Shown here piece after piece: positions 53,681 to 62,255 of a stretch of DNA of 64,000 bases. Both the position numbers and the translations under genes were made by a program. Every line of letters begins with the position of its first letter. The stretch's first letter is position 1. Location of the stretch: the NCBI RefSeq assembly GCF_001544555.2, contig NZ_FCOK02000028.1:1-64000 (forward strand), read 5' to 3'. This stretch comes from Caballeronia udeis (GTDB lineage Bacteria; Pseudomonadota; Gammaproteobacteria; Burkholderiales; Burkholderiaceae). The notes beneath the pieces are model-generated. The model ran no database searches and was not told where the DNA came from. It saw only the letters and a program-made list of their open reading frames with translations.

Positions 53681-55525
53681 TCAATGTGCTTCACCGCGAC
53701 CGGCAGGGCGAATAGGTGCGCCGTTGTCCGGCGCCTTGGACTCGGACGGATTCGCATCCGCGTTCGGCACGGGCTGGAACGCCACGACCGGCTCAGGTAT
53801 TGCCGGCGCCACATGGGTCTCGCGCTGGGTCTCGCGCTGGGTCTCGCGCGCCTCATGCGTTACGTGGGTTTCGCGCGGCGCACGTGCGACCGGGTTGGTG
53901 AACAGGTGCGGCACGCTGGCGGCCGTAGCTGGAGCGCCACCGGTGCTCGCGACCTCGGCTGTGCGCGGGATTGCCACGGCCTCGCGGATCGGGGCCGGGT
54001 GCATCGGACCGCGTTGCATGATGGCGGCCGCCTGGGCCTGCGCGCTTTCGGCCGCTTTCTTCGCTTCAGCAATCTTGATGGCCACATGCTTAAGGAACAC
54101 GCGCGAGTCGGTGTAGCTCGCGTCAATAGCAAGCGCGTCCTTTGCATAACGCCGTGCGCATCGCCATGAAGCCGACTGGTCGCATGCGCGGGCGTGTTGC
54201 ATGGCGGTGTTGCGTGCGGCTTCGCGTTGGGCGAGCTCGTCGCGGACCCGCTGGACCTCGGGGCTGTTGACCTGGTTCGCGGGCACGTTGGCCAGGTTCT
54301 TCTGCACGGCGCTCAGGTCGTTGGTGACCAGTGCGAGGCGCGCGAAATAGAGGCTTTCCCCCGGGCTGCCCAACGGCGGACGCTCAGTCGCGATGACCGG
54401 CGAGACCGGCGGCAACGACAGCTTCGGTAATTCCTTTTCAGCGGGAATGGACGGCTGCGGCGCATGGCTGGCGATAGGCACGTCGGCGGTCGCGCTGGGG
54501 CTCGGCGCGGGCGGTAAGGCGGCGAGCGGGGCGGGAGTGTCGACGGCAGACGTTTGAGCCGGCGCCTTGGTCGTGGCTATTGTCGGTGGCGGTGCAGCAG
54601 GGGTGTTCTGCGCAAGCGTGACGGGTGCCGGGGCCGGTGAGCTCTTCGGTGCGGCAGCCGTCGGACTTTGTGCGACCGTGGCAGCGGGTGCGTCCGTCAG
54701 GCTCTTTGATAGGGGGGCTGCTACCGGGGTTGGTGAGGGCGTCACGGGCGTTGCTGTTGCTGTTCCTGCTGTCGTTGCGACTATCGGTGCCTCGGTGTCC
54801 GGTGTCGCGTTCGAAGCGGCTCCCGTTGCCCAGCCTGATGCGATCCTTGAACTCTCTGTGCGCAGGGTCGCAATGGCAGCTGTCAGCCTGCTCCTGATCG
54901 ATGCCATCATCTCGGCCGCCGGGTTCGGTGCCGATGCGAGCGTTGGTGCTTGTGTTGGTGCTGGTGCCGGAATTTGCGTTGGAATTTGCGCCAGTATTGG
55001 AGGCGCCACATGGGGCACCACAGGGGTGGTTGCCGTGGTCATCGAGACGGGGTTTGCGGGCTTTGCTGCCGCAACGACCGTCGTTGAGCTTGCCGGTGCG
55101 GCGGCTTTCGGCGCATTGTCGGGTGCTACCGGAATAAACGCGGGTGTCCTCGCAGGCTCCGGCAGTGCAGCAAGCCGTTGAACCACGGGTGATCTCAGGC
55201 CGGGCGCATAAGTCAGCGCCAGCGCCACCGCGAGCATTCCGCCGCCCGCCACGCCGAACGCCACGCGCCGGACGACGCGGGCACGCTCCCGTGCAATATT
55301 CATCGCAGCGTCGACTTCCTCCGGCACGCTCGGATAAGGCACGAGCATGCGCCCGGGCATCATCATGACGTTGCTGTTATTGAAGTCGACGGAGTTCGGC
55401 GCGACCAATGCCCGGGACTGATTTGTGCCGCAATGCGGGCATTCTTCTTCGCCGTGCGTCAACGCGTTGCCGCAGCGACGACAAGCCGCGTAAAGGACAG
55501 GCGTGCGAAAAGATAACAGGTTCAT
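53681..55525 (-). CDS. Zinc-ribbon membrane protein with long Pro/Ala-rich region
   Basis: About 614 residues from ATG at 55525 (GAGGGG upstream). N-terminal zinc ribbon (CRRCGNALTHGEEECPHCG), a cytosolic segment, one membrane helix (VAFGVAGGGMLAVALALTYA, about residue 95), then about 300 residues of Ala/Pro/Thr/Val-rich sequence. A helical domain follows (LYFARLALVTNDLSAVQKNL .. ACDQSASWRCARRYAKDALA), which resembles TPR-like repeats. A short REAT/RETQ repeat lies near the end. Probably a type II inner-membrane protein with a periplasmic stalk. No family recognised; function unknown. Long leftward frame to 55639 is not used. Confidence 0.7.
   Translation of the reverse strand: MNLLSFRTPVLYAACRRCGNALTHGEEECPHCGTNQSRALVAPNSVDFNNSNVMMMPGRMLVPYPSVPEEVDAAMNIARERARVVRRVAFGVAGGGMLAVALALTYAPGLRSPVVQRLAALPEPARTPAFIPVAPDNAPKAAAPASSTTVVAAAKPANPVSMTTATTPVVPHVAPPILAQIPTQIPAPAPTQAPTLASAPNPAAEMMASIRSRLTAAIATLRTESSRIASGWATGAASNATPDTEAPIVATTAGTATATPVTPSPTPVAAPLSKSLTDAPAATVAQSPTAAAPKSSPAPAPVTLAQNTPAAPPPTIATTKAPAQTSAVDTPAPLAALPPAPSPSATADVPIASHAPQPSIPAEKELPKLSLPPVSPVIATERPPLGSPGESLYFARLALVTNDLSAVQKNLANVPANQVNSPEVQRVRDELAQREAARNTAMQHARACDQSASWRCARRYAKDALAIDASYTDSRVFLKHVAIKIAEAKKAAESAQAQAAAIMQRGPMHPAPIREAVAIPRTAEVASTGGAPATAASVPHLFTNPVARAPRETHVTHEARETQRETQRETHVAPAIPEPVVAFQPVPNADANPSESKAPDNGAPIRPAGRGEAH
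53812..53852. repeat. In-gene 12-bp tandem repeat (RETQ)
   Basis: GGGTCTCGCGCT-type units repeated about three times within the coding region, giving the peptide RETQRETQRETH. Length variation here would keep the frame (12 bp per unit). Confidence 0.7.
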
Positions 55526-56236
55526 GCCGAACCCCTCGGGCAAGTATCGACGCCGGCTCGTGATGCAGCCGGATCGTTCATATAAGAATAGTGCAATTAA
55601 TTCAGAAGTTAGTACCCCGGTATGTTTTGTAGACCGCATTGATGCATATCGGCGACACTTCCCCGCGCCCGCATCACGCTATGCAGGGCTTCGCTCGCCG
55701 CGCTTGTCCGAATCTGACTTGGGTGTGGCGGATAACAGCGGAGATCAGCGCGGAGCGCCAGCAGGCATGCACGATCCCGTCGGGATGTATCAATGGAGCG
55801 AGCCCGTGCAAAAAGCGGTCGGGCGGAAGAAGCAGGCGTGGGTCGACAAACGGTCGACGTCATGGTTCAGGTGCGATTCCTGCCAAAGTTCTTCGGGAGA
55901 CCGATGGCGAAGGACATCGGCTTGCGCGTAGTCGATGCTCTGAAAACCGCGGCACACCACTTCCCTGGATCGCGGCAAGCTGTCCGCCTGTCCGCAATAC
56001 ATGCCATGCGCGGGATAAGCTGGTACGGACTTGACATCGGGGAGCAGCAAGGCCATTCACGACGCCAGCGTTTGATGCAAAGAGAGATGGTCCTTGCTGC
56101 CCATGCGCCGGGCAAGCGTAAAAATGTAGCCGGTGTGGCACCCGTATTACGCCGAAGAAAGTCTTGCAAGTATGCTTCGGCATCCGAATATTATTCCAGA
56201 GAAACAGTGCGTAGCCTCACATCCATCCACGACGGG

Positions 56237-56428
56237 TTAGAACTTGGGTGTTGCGGTAACGTGGAAGAAGCGGCCGACGTCCGAGTACAGCGACGGATCA
56301 CAGGCTGTCGCGTTCAAGTGCGAGTTTTCGACCTGCGTTGATCCACGGAAGCCGCCGCTAACCGAGTTGTGCATGGTCAACATCGAGTTCGGCTGGTAAC
56401 GAGAGGCGCGGTGAGAAGGAGTCTGCAA
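56237..56428 (-). pseudogene. Possible C-terminus of a TonB-dependent receptor
   Basis: The leftward frame ends ACDPSLYSDVGRFFHVTATP-KF-stop. A final GR-F-F-x-V-x-A-x-x-K-F is the usual last beta strand of TonB-dependent outer-membrane receptors (ending in Phe). The preceding MLTMHNSVSGGF segment would be the previous strand. No upstream receptor sequence is visible beyond 56428, so only about 50 residues remain. It is plausible because a full receptor and the TonB system lie downstream, but the call rests on a short stretch. Confidence 0.45.
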
Positions 56429-56484
56429 AATCGATTAGTAATCTTAATGACTTGAACGCCAGGGGATTTTTCCGTTCCATTCAA

Positions 56485-56526
56485 CAATGGCTTGACTCCC
56501 AATACCAATGGTTTGACTCCCAATAC
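56485..56526 (+). repeat. 21-bp tandem duplication
   Basis: CAATGGCTTGACTCCCAATAC at 56485-56505 is repeated at 56506-56526 with a single C/T difference. A partial third copy (TCCAATAAATAC) follows. Confidence 0.85.
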
Positions 56527-56544
56527 TCCAATAAATACAGGTTT

Positions 56545-56600
56545 ATTATTCTGTATAACAAGATCTTATAGGGAGGGAGGATTAATTATTCTGTATAACA
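56545..56600 (+). repeat. Direct repeat TATTCTGTATAACA
   Basis: ATTATTCTGTATAACA at 56545-56560 and 56585-56600, about 40 bp (four helical turns) apart, in AT-rich sequence. Same-face spacing suggests protein binding. Confidence 0.6.
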
Positions 56601-57049
56601 GGATGTGATGAAACAGTAAAAATGAGATCGATGAGCATTAATTACCGACTCGCGATAAAAATCGCGAAGATCATTATTGTCGTCGTTGGCTATATGTAAA
56701 TATTCAGAATATATTTTGTAATTTAATAAATGACGTATTGAAAATACGCATTTAGAGTGTCGTAAATACCGCTAAACAAATTTCAAACACTGATTCTCTT
56801 CTTTTATTTTCTGGCTTTTGACGCTGACCTCTGGCCGGCTCTCGATCGTCACGTCAAACGTACTGCCGGGGAGTCCCCCGGGGCGCCTCGCAGACACCGA
56901 AAAGCACCGCCCAGTGGGCGTTTACGTCATGTACCACTCGCCATCAGCCGACAATTCATGGCGTGTTATAGAGAGCCGCAATAGCAGCTGAATCCCAATT
57001 AACGAGCTGCCGAAGGCTCGCGCGCATCCGCTGCGGCATACGATTATTC

Positions 57050-57097
57050 TTTTAGAGCGACGCGAGTACGGTGTTGGTTAGAGTGTTTTCTCTAAAA
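57050..57097. promoter_or_regulatory. TTTTAGAG/CTCTAAAA inverted repeats in the tonB leader
   Basis: TTTTAGAG at 57050-57057 and TTAGAG near 57079-57084 can each pair with CTCTAAAA at 57090-57097. The 11-mer TTTCTCTAAAA (57087-57097) recurs at 61899-61909, ahead of the receptor gene. Could be an operator or alternative RNA hairpins. Confidence 0.35.
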
Positions 57098-57491
57098 CTC
57101 AGTACGCTGTCGTCAAATAAAGTTTGACCGCGCATTTTTTGTCCTGCTATCTTCGCATCCCATGAAACGCCGGTGACAATCGCGCAAAAAGTTCAGGAGT
57201 CGTAGAGCGCTTCGTTTAAATTGTCTCCGGGTATTCATGGCCGGTCGAAATGAGTCAGCCGGGTTTAATCCATCGTCGTTTCATTTAGATGATCTTCGGC
57301 GGGTTTGATGGACCGCTGGCGCGTCTCACAGCCGTATCCGCGTCAACGCATCAGGGTTTACGCTGCCTATAAATTCGGAGTGCAAATCAAGGGCCGGATA
57401 GACGCAGGCGGTTTTCCGAGGTGAACGTTGGTCGCCCCATGTCAGCGCACTGCAGTTACAGAAATGGACGATTCACGCCGGAGGAGTAAAG

Positions 57492-58202
57492 GTGGGTACG
57501 AAAGTCGAAGGGCAATTCCCGGCAGCAACGGTCCGTATGGAGAGGCCGGGACGCCCACGTGAGTTCGGGCGCAAGCAGCAAAACCCTGTGCGCCGCTTCT
57601 GCGGAATCGCAGTTGTTCTGCTCCTGCACATCGTGCTGATCTATGCACTTATCAACGGCCTTGCCACCAAGGTCGTACAGGTCATCCAGCATCCTATTGA
57701 AACGAAAATCATCGAGCCGGTGAAGCCGCCGCCTCCGCCGCCGTTGCCAACCGTGCAATTGCCGCCACCGAAGTTCGCGCCGCCGCCGCCGCCGTTCGTG
57801 CCACCGCCGGAAGTGCAGGTGCAAACGCCGCCCCAGCCGACCATCACGCACCAGGCCGCGCCGGTCGTGTCGGCACCCGCGGTAGCGCCGCCCGCACCGC
57901 CGGCGCCTCCCGCGCCGAGCAAGCCCGTGAGCACCGAAGTAGGGGTTGTGTGCCCGAACTCGGATCAGATCCGTTCGTCGATTCGCTACCCGAAGGAAGC
58001 GCAGGAGAACAACGTGACGGGTGATGTGCTGATCGAATTCACGGTGGACCCACAGGGTCATATTACGAATGAACGCGTGGCCAGGTCTGCGGAAGATTCC
58101 TCACTCGACCGTGCAGCGTTCAACGCGGTCAGGCAGTTCACGTGCGTTTCCCAAGGCCAGGCTGTCCGTGTGCAAGTTCCGTTCTCGTTTAACCTGAACT
58201 GA
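57492..58202 (+). CDS. tonB: TonB energy-transducing protein
   Basis: About 236 residues, GTG start with GGAGGAG upstream. The single N-terminal membrane segment is in RRFCGIAVVLLLHIVLIYAL and contains the His that TonB needs. A long Pro-rich periplasmic spacer follows (PPPPPPLP, VQLPPPKFAPPPPPFVPPP). The C-terminal domain has SSIRYPKEAQENNVTGDVLI, EFTVDPQGHITNERVARSAE and a final AVRVQVPFSFNLN. It links inner-membrane proton-motive force to outer-membrane receptors. First of the tonB-exbB-exbD-exbD cluster. Confidence 0.93.
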   Translation: MGTKVEGQFPAATVRMERPGRPREFGRKQQNPVRRFCGIAVVLLLHIVLIYALINGLATKVVQVIQHPIETKIIEPVKPPPPPPLPTVQLPPPKFAPPPPPFVPPPEVQVQTPPQPTITHQAAPVVSAPAVAPPAPPAPPAPSKPVSTEVGVVCPNSDQIRSSIRYPKEAQENNVTGDVLIEFTVDPQGHITNERVARSAEDSSLDRAAFNAVRQFTCVSQGQAVRVQVPFSFNLN

Positions 58203-58279
58203 AACCCACTGGCTGTCCGGTACCGGTTGCGATTTATCAGTCTTGGTTTAGAAGTTGTACTAATGAACTTGGAGCAGGC

Positions 58280-59197
58280 ATGAAAAAGCGTACTCTCGCC
58301 GCATTGGCGGCAACCCTGTTGTTCGCCGTAACCACGGTGGATACCTTTGTGGCGCCGCATATGGCCCACGCGCAAGCTAGCGACGCCACCGCGTCCGCTG
58401 CGGCCACTGCTACCCCCACGGCCACCGCCGCACCGCAAACGGCCGGCTCGGCCGCAGACGAAGCGGCACCGCCGCCGGCACCGGCCACGTCCGAAACCGT
58501 TGCTAACCCATACGGTCTCGGCGCGCTCTGGAAGAACGGTGACTTTGTCGCCCGCTTCGTGCTGATCCTGCTGGTGCTTATGTCCATGGGCAGCTGGTAC
58601 ATCATGATCACCAAATTTTTCGAGCAGTTTCGTGCAAACCGTCGTGCGAAGAGCGCCGACGAGCAGCTGTGGACCGCGCCGTCGCTAGTCGAAGGCGCGA
58701 AGATGCTCGACGAAGCTTCGCCGTTCCGCTTCATCGCCGAAACAGCCATCGAGGCCGGCGAGCATCACGACGAAGCACTGCTCGAAGCCGTCGACCGCAA
58801 CACGTGGATCGACACCTCGGTTGATCGTGCCATCACCAACGTATCGAATCGTCTGCAGGACGGCCTGGCTTTCCTCGGTACGGTCGGCTCGACAGCGCCG
58901 TTCGTCGGTCTGTTCGGTACGGTGTGGGGGATCTATCACGCGCTGACGGCAATCGGTATTGCCGGTCAGGCTTCGATCGACAAGGTCGCCGGCCCGGTGG
59001 GTGAGGCGCTGATCATGACCGCGATCGGTCTCGCCGTGGCCGTGCCGGCGGTACTCGGCTACAACTTCCTGGTTCGCCGCAACAAGTCGGTGATGGAGCG
59101 TGTTCGTGCGTTCGGCGCACAACTGCACACGGTCCTGCTGGCGGGCAGCCGGCGCTCGGCACGCGCTACGGCTCGCGAAGCAGCGCTGGCCAATTAA
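58280..59197 (+). CDS. exbB: ExbB/TolQ-family proton channel with signal-like leader
   Basis: 305 residues, longer than the 220-245 of common ExbB. The first 80 residues are a leader (MKKRTLAALAATLLFAVTTV to HAQ) and an Ala/Thr/Pro stretch. The core has three membrane segments: FVLILLVLMSMGSWYIMITK, FLGTVGSTAPFVGLFGTVWG (the conserved G-x-x-A-P-x-x-G-L-x-G-T-V-x-G), and ALIMTAIGLAVAVPAVLGYN. It forms the motor with ExbD that energises TonB. Signal-leader ExbB versions are known in proteobacteria. 77 bp after tonB. Confidence 0.93.
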   Translation: MKKRTLAALAATLLFAVTTVDTFVAPHMAHAQASDATASAAATATPTATAAPQTAGSAADEAAPPPAPATSETVANPYGLGALWKNGDFVARFVLILLVLMSMGSWYIMITKFFEQFRANRRAKSADEQLWTAPSLVEGAKMLDEASPFRFIAETAIEAGEHHDEALLEAVDRNTWIDTSVDRAITNVSNRLQDGLAFLGTVGSTAPFVGLFGTVWGIYHALTAIGIAGQASIDKVAGPVGEALIMTAIGLAVAVPAVLGYNFLVRRNKSVMERVRAFGAQLHTVLLAGSRRSARATAREAALAN

Positions 59198-59209
59198 GCG
59201 GAGTTCGCC

Positions 59210-59632
59210 ATGGCTATGAGCGTTGGGCAAGATGATGACGACGAGGTGATCTCCAGTATCAACACCACACCGCTCGTCGATGTAATGCTGGTCTTGCTGA
59301 TCATCTTTCTGATCACGATTCCGGTGGTGACGCATACGGTGCCGGTGCAATTGCCGAAGGAGACGATCCAGCCGCTGCAGACCACACCTAAAAGTATCGT
59401 CATTGCGGTCAATCGCGACGGCGATTTCTTCTGGAACGAGAAGCTGGTGGATGCGCCGACGCTGCTGACACGCCTGAAAACCGTGTCGGTCATGACGCCG
59501 CAACCGGAAGTGCATGTTCGTGGGGACCAGAACGCGCGCTATGAATTCATCGGCCGGGTCATTACCGAGTGCGAACGCGCCGGTATTGCCAAGGTTTCGT
59601 TTATTACTGAGCCGCCTGCGCGCGGCGGCTAG
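59210..59632 (+). CDS. exbD: ExbD/TolR-family protein 1
   Basis: 140 residues. N-terminal membrane anchor carries SSINTTPLVDVMLVLLIIFL, with the Asp essential for proton transfer. The periplasmic domain ends VRGDQNARYEFIGRVITECE (the usual periplasmic R-G-D-x-x-x-x-Y). Begins 12 bp after exbB; two exbD genes are present, as in Xanthomonas-type clusters. Confidence 0.93.
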   Translation: MAMSVGQDDDDEVISSINTTPLVDVMLVLLIIFLITIPVVTHTVPVQLPKETIQPLQTTPKSIVIAVNRDGDFFWNEKLVDAPTLLTRLKTVSVMTPQPEVHVRGDQNARYEFIGRVITECERAGIAKVSFITEPPARGG

Positions 59633-59641
59633 GAAGCCACC

Positions 59642-60073
59642 ATGGGAATGAATGTATCTTCGGGCGGTGGCAATGCTGAACCGGATGTGATGGTCGATAT
59701 CAACACCACGCCGCTGATCGACGTGATGCTGGTGTTGCTGATCATGCTGATCATCACTATCCCGATCCAGACGCACGCCATCAAGATGAACTTGCCGATC
59801 GGCAATCCGCCGCCGCCGATCACGCAGCCGGAAGTGGTGCAGATCGATATCGACTTCGACGGCACCACGACCTGGAACGGCCAGGCGGTACCTGACCGTG
59901 CGGCACTCGAATCGAGGCTCGCACAGGTGGCCGCCGAACCGGTGCAGGCGGAAATTCATCTGCGGCCCAACAAGCTGGTGCCGTACAGGGATGTCGCCGC
60001 GGTGATGGCTTCCGCTCAACGACTGGGCGCGACGAAAATCGGCCTGATCGGCAATGAGCAGTACATGCAATAG
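59642..60073 (+). CDS. exbD2: ExbD/TolR-family protein 2
   Basis: 143 residues. Membrane segment with DINTTPLIDVMLVLLIMLII and its conserved Asp; periplasmic part includes IDIDFDGTTTWNGQAVPDRA and HLRPNKLVPYRDVAAVMASA. Follows the first exbD by nine bases and precedes the TPR gene by nine. The two ExbD proteins may form a mixed ExbD dimer. Confidence 0.92.
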   Translation: MGMNVSSGGGNAEPDVMVDINTTPLIDVMLVLLIMLIITIPIQTHAIKMNLPIGNPPPPITQPEVVQIDIDFDGTTTWNGQAVPDRAALESRLAQVAAEPVQAEIHLRPNKLVPYRDVAAVMASAQRLGATKIGLIGNEQYMQ

Positions 60074-60082
60074 GGAAGTGGA

Positions 60083-61288
60083 ATGCTGACGATCCATCAT
60101 CGGTTCAAACACGCTGTCATTGCGGCCGCTACCTGCGGGCTGTCGGCGCTCGTCGTGCTGCCGGTCACGGCTTACGCCGCGGACACCTTGCGGCCGGATG
60201 TGGCGAAGCCGCTGAACGCCGCGCAGGATCTGTATCGCGCGCACAAGTACCAGGAAGCATTGACGAAGATCGATCAGGCTGCCGCGGTGCCGGGAAAGAC
60301 ACCGTACGAAAGCCTCATGGTCGAAGAAATGCGCGGCGCTGCGGCGGCGGCGGCGGGCAACAAAGCCGTGGCTGCCCAGGCCTACGAAACCTTGCTGAGT
60401 TCAGGGCACCTGAGCGGCGCCGACGAACAACGCACCACCGAGGCGCTCGCCAGCATCTACTTTCAGGAAAAGAACTACCCACAGGCTATCAAGGTCGCAC
60501 AGCGCTATCAGAAGTCAGGCGGCAGCGATCCCGATATGCGCACCTTGCTTGTGCAGTCGTACTATCTTTCGAACGACTGCAGCAATGTGGTGGGTCTGCT
60601 CAAGCCTGGAATCGACGCACAGGTGCGTGCTGCCCATGCGCCCGACGAGTCGCAACTCCAATTGCTTGGCACCTGCGCGCAGCGTGTAAAAGATGACACG
60701 ACGTACCGCGGCGCGCTCGAAAAACTGGTCGCCTATCACCCGAAGCAGTCGTATTGGGACGATCTGTTTCAATCGATCCGCACGAAGCCGGGCTATTCGT
60801 CGGCGCTCGATATAGACACCTATCGGTTGCGTCGCGCGACCGGTTCGCTCACCACCGTCGACGACTACATGGAGATGACCCAGCTCGCGATCGTGGCAGG
60901 AACCACGGCCGAGGGTAAGCAGGTGATCGACCAGGGATTCGCGTCAGGCGTTCTGGGCCACGATGCACAGGCGGATCGTGAAAAGCGCTTGCAGGCACTA
61001 GCCGCGAAGCGGGCGCAAGCGCCGGCTGATCCGGAGAACCCGGTAGCTCCGGTCGACGTCGGCTTCAACCAGGTCTTCGCGGGGCAAACCAAGCAGGGTC
61101 TTGCCGCAATGGAGGCGGCCATCGCGAAGGGTGGGCTCGATCACCCTGACCAGGCACAGCTGCATCTCGGCGTGGCCTACTACGTGTCAGGCGACAAAGC
61201 TCGCGCAGTGCAAACCTTCCGTGCGGTGAAAGGCTCCGACGGTTCGGCTGACCTCGCCCGATTGTGGGTGATGGTGGCGTCAAAATAA
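60083..61288 (+). CDS. Exported TPR-repeat protein
   Basis: 401 residues. Signal peptide (VIAAATCGLSALVVLPVTAYA-ADT). The mature protein is helical with TPR-like units (YRAHKYQEALTKIDQAAAVP; AGNKAVAAQAYETLLSSGHL; YFQEKNYPQAIKVAQRYQKS and a late LGVAYYVSGDKARAVQTFRA). Starts nine bases after exbD2, so co-transcribed. Similar TPR proteins are found in TonB clusters of Burkholderiaceae and could scaffold the complex in the periplasm; that role is inferred. Confidence 0.8.
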   Translation: MLTIHHRFKHAVIAAATCGLSALVVLPVTAYAADTLRPDVAKPLNAAQDLYRAHKYQEALTKIDQAAAVPGKTPYESLMVEEMRGAAAAAAGNKAVAAQAYETLLSSGHLSGADEQRTTEALASIYFQEKNYPQAIKVAQRYQKSGGSDPDMRTLLVQSYYLSNDCSNVVGLLKPGIDAQVRAAHAPDESQLQLLGTCAQRVKDDTTYRGALEKLVAYHPKQSYWDDLFQSIRTKPGYSSALDIDTYRLRRATGSLTTVDDYMEMTQLAIVAGTTAEGKQVIDQGFASGVLGHDAQADREKRLQALAAKRAQAPADPENPVAPVDVGFNQVFAGQTKQGLAAMEAAIAKGGLDHPDQAQLHLGVAYYVSGDKARAVQTFRAVKGSDGSADLARLWVMVASK

Positions 61289-61305
61289 CGGGATTATGTC
61301 TTGCT

Positions 61306-61881
61306 ATGGTTTTGCCACTCGATAACAAGGCACAGATCGCAGTTTCAATAGGAAGAAAAATCCGCGCACTCCGTCAACGGTTCAAGCGCACGCTGGACGA
61401 AGTGGCGACGAGCGCGGGGATTTCCAAACCCTTTTTATCGCAGGTGGAACGAGGTCAGGCAACGCCTTCCATTACATCGCTGGTTGGCATTGCGCGAGCT
61501 CTGGGCGTCACGGTGCAGTACTTCGTTGATACGCCCACCGAAGACAAGTCAGTGCGTAGAGGGAGTGAGCTTACGTACTTCGGGTTCGACGGAACCGCGA
61601 ATCTTTTTGGCCGGCTGACGAACCTGGCGGTAGGCGCCAAGCTGGAAGCGATTCTCGTCAGGATGCCGGTGGGACAGAACCCATCGGAAGTCACGACACA
61701 TGCCGGAGAAGAGTTCTTGTATGTGACGAGCGGCCAGATATCGCTCACGTTGGAAGGGACAACGTTCGTATTGCAGGCAGGTGACACCGCGCATTTCGAG
61801 TCCACCGTGCCTCACGCCTGGAGCAATACCGCTCGCGAAGAAGCTGTGGTCGTATGGGTGGGCACGCCAAGATTGTTCTAG
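61306..61881 (+). CDS. XRE-family regulator with C-terminal cupin
   Basis: About 191 residues from ATG at 61306 (frame open to 61264, overlapping the TPR gene). HTH: SIGRKIRALRQRFKRTLDEV, ATSAGISKPFLSQVERGQAT, PSITSLVGIARALGVTVQYF. Cupin_2 domain: HAGEEFLYVTSGQISLTLEG and AGDTAHFESTVPHAWSN, with His residues for a metal or ligand. Such XRE-cupin proteins regulate uptake or catabolism of the small molecule they sense. Placed between the TonB motor and the receptor, it is a good candidate local regulator. Confidence 0.88.
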   Translation: MVLPLDNKAQIAVSIGRKIRALRQRFKRTLDEVATSAGISKPFLSQVERGQATPSITSLVGIARALGVTVQYFVDTPTEDKSVRRGSELTYFGFDGTANLFGRLTNLAVGAKLEAILVRMPVGQNPSEVTTHAGEEFLYVTSGQISLTLEGTTFVLQAGDTAHFESTVPHAWSNTAREEAVVVWVGTPRLF

Positions 61882-62255
61882 GTGCCTTCGCTCCGTACTT
61901 TCTCTAAAAGCACTGACATAGTGCTAATAAGTATTGCTAATGGATGGTTGCAAGGTTGCTTTGATGGAGGGGCGTTGCCCGGTCCATCATGCAAAGTAGT
62001 GGAAGTGAAAACAATTAGAAAGCGCTGCGCATTTCGTTTGTAATAAATAAGTAGTCCGATATGAAAGTATCTGAAGTGTCCCGTCTTCTGTCTGTATTTG
62101 CAATTTGGTGCGCTATTGACCCGATGCCGGGCAGTAGAAGCACGGGTCAGCTTTAACGGAGCGCGGCGCAAGAACGCCGTATATCGAGTGGAGAGGTCCA
62201 CAAGGCCTCTCTTCACACACAGCTGTGGCTTTACTTACGAGCGAGAAGGGGAAAA
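61882..62255. promoter_or_regulatory. Leader region of the TonB-dependent receptor
   Basis: 374 bp. Starts with TTTCTCTAAAA (61899-61909) followed by AGCACT-GACAT-AGTGCT (61909-61925), a 6-bp dyad. Further on are GGCG-N6-CGCC (about 62165-62178) and GAGAGGTCC-ACAA-GGCCTCTC (62191-62211), a strong hairpin 44 bp before the receptor start. Looks like an operator plus a structured 5' untranslated region. No known riboswitch recognised. Confidence 0.4.

Larger units (their letters stand above)
55526..57491. other. Gene-poor region before tonB, AT-rich in the middle
   Basis: Nearly 2 kb. 55640-56230 has overlapping open frames on both strands, none convincing. 56237-56428 holds a probable receptor remnant (listed). 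56460-56830 is AT-rich with two sets of direct repeats and a CGCGAT-AAAA-ATCGCG palindrome (56651-56666). 56860-57490 returns to normal GC and includes a GC hairpin near 56862-56880 and CTCTAAAA inverted repeats (57050-57097). It must contain the tonB operon promoter and a long leader. Confidence 0.4.

Noticed and set aside
54567..55181. Gly/Ala/Val-rich rightward open frame
   Set aside because: Mirror of the Pro/Ala/Thr-rich region of the zinc-ribbon protein.
55793..56341. 182-residue rightward open frame and overlapping leftward frames
   Set aside because: Basic, Arg-rich, no family sequence, and competing frames on the other strand; left unassigned in the intergenic note.
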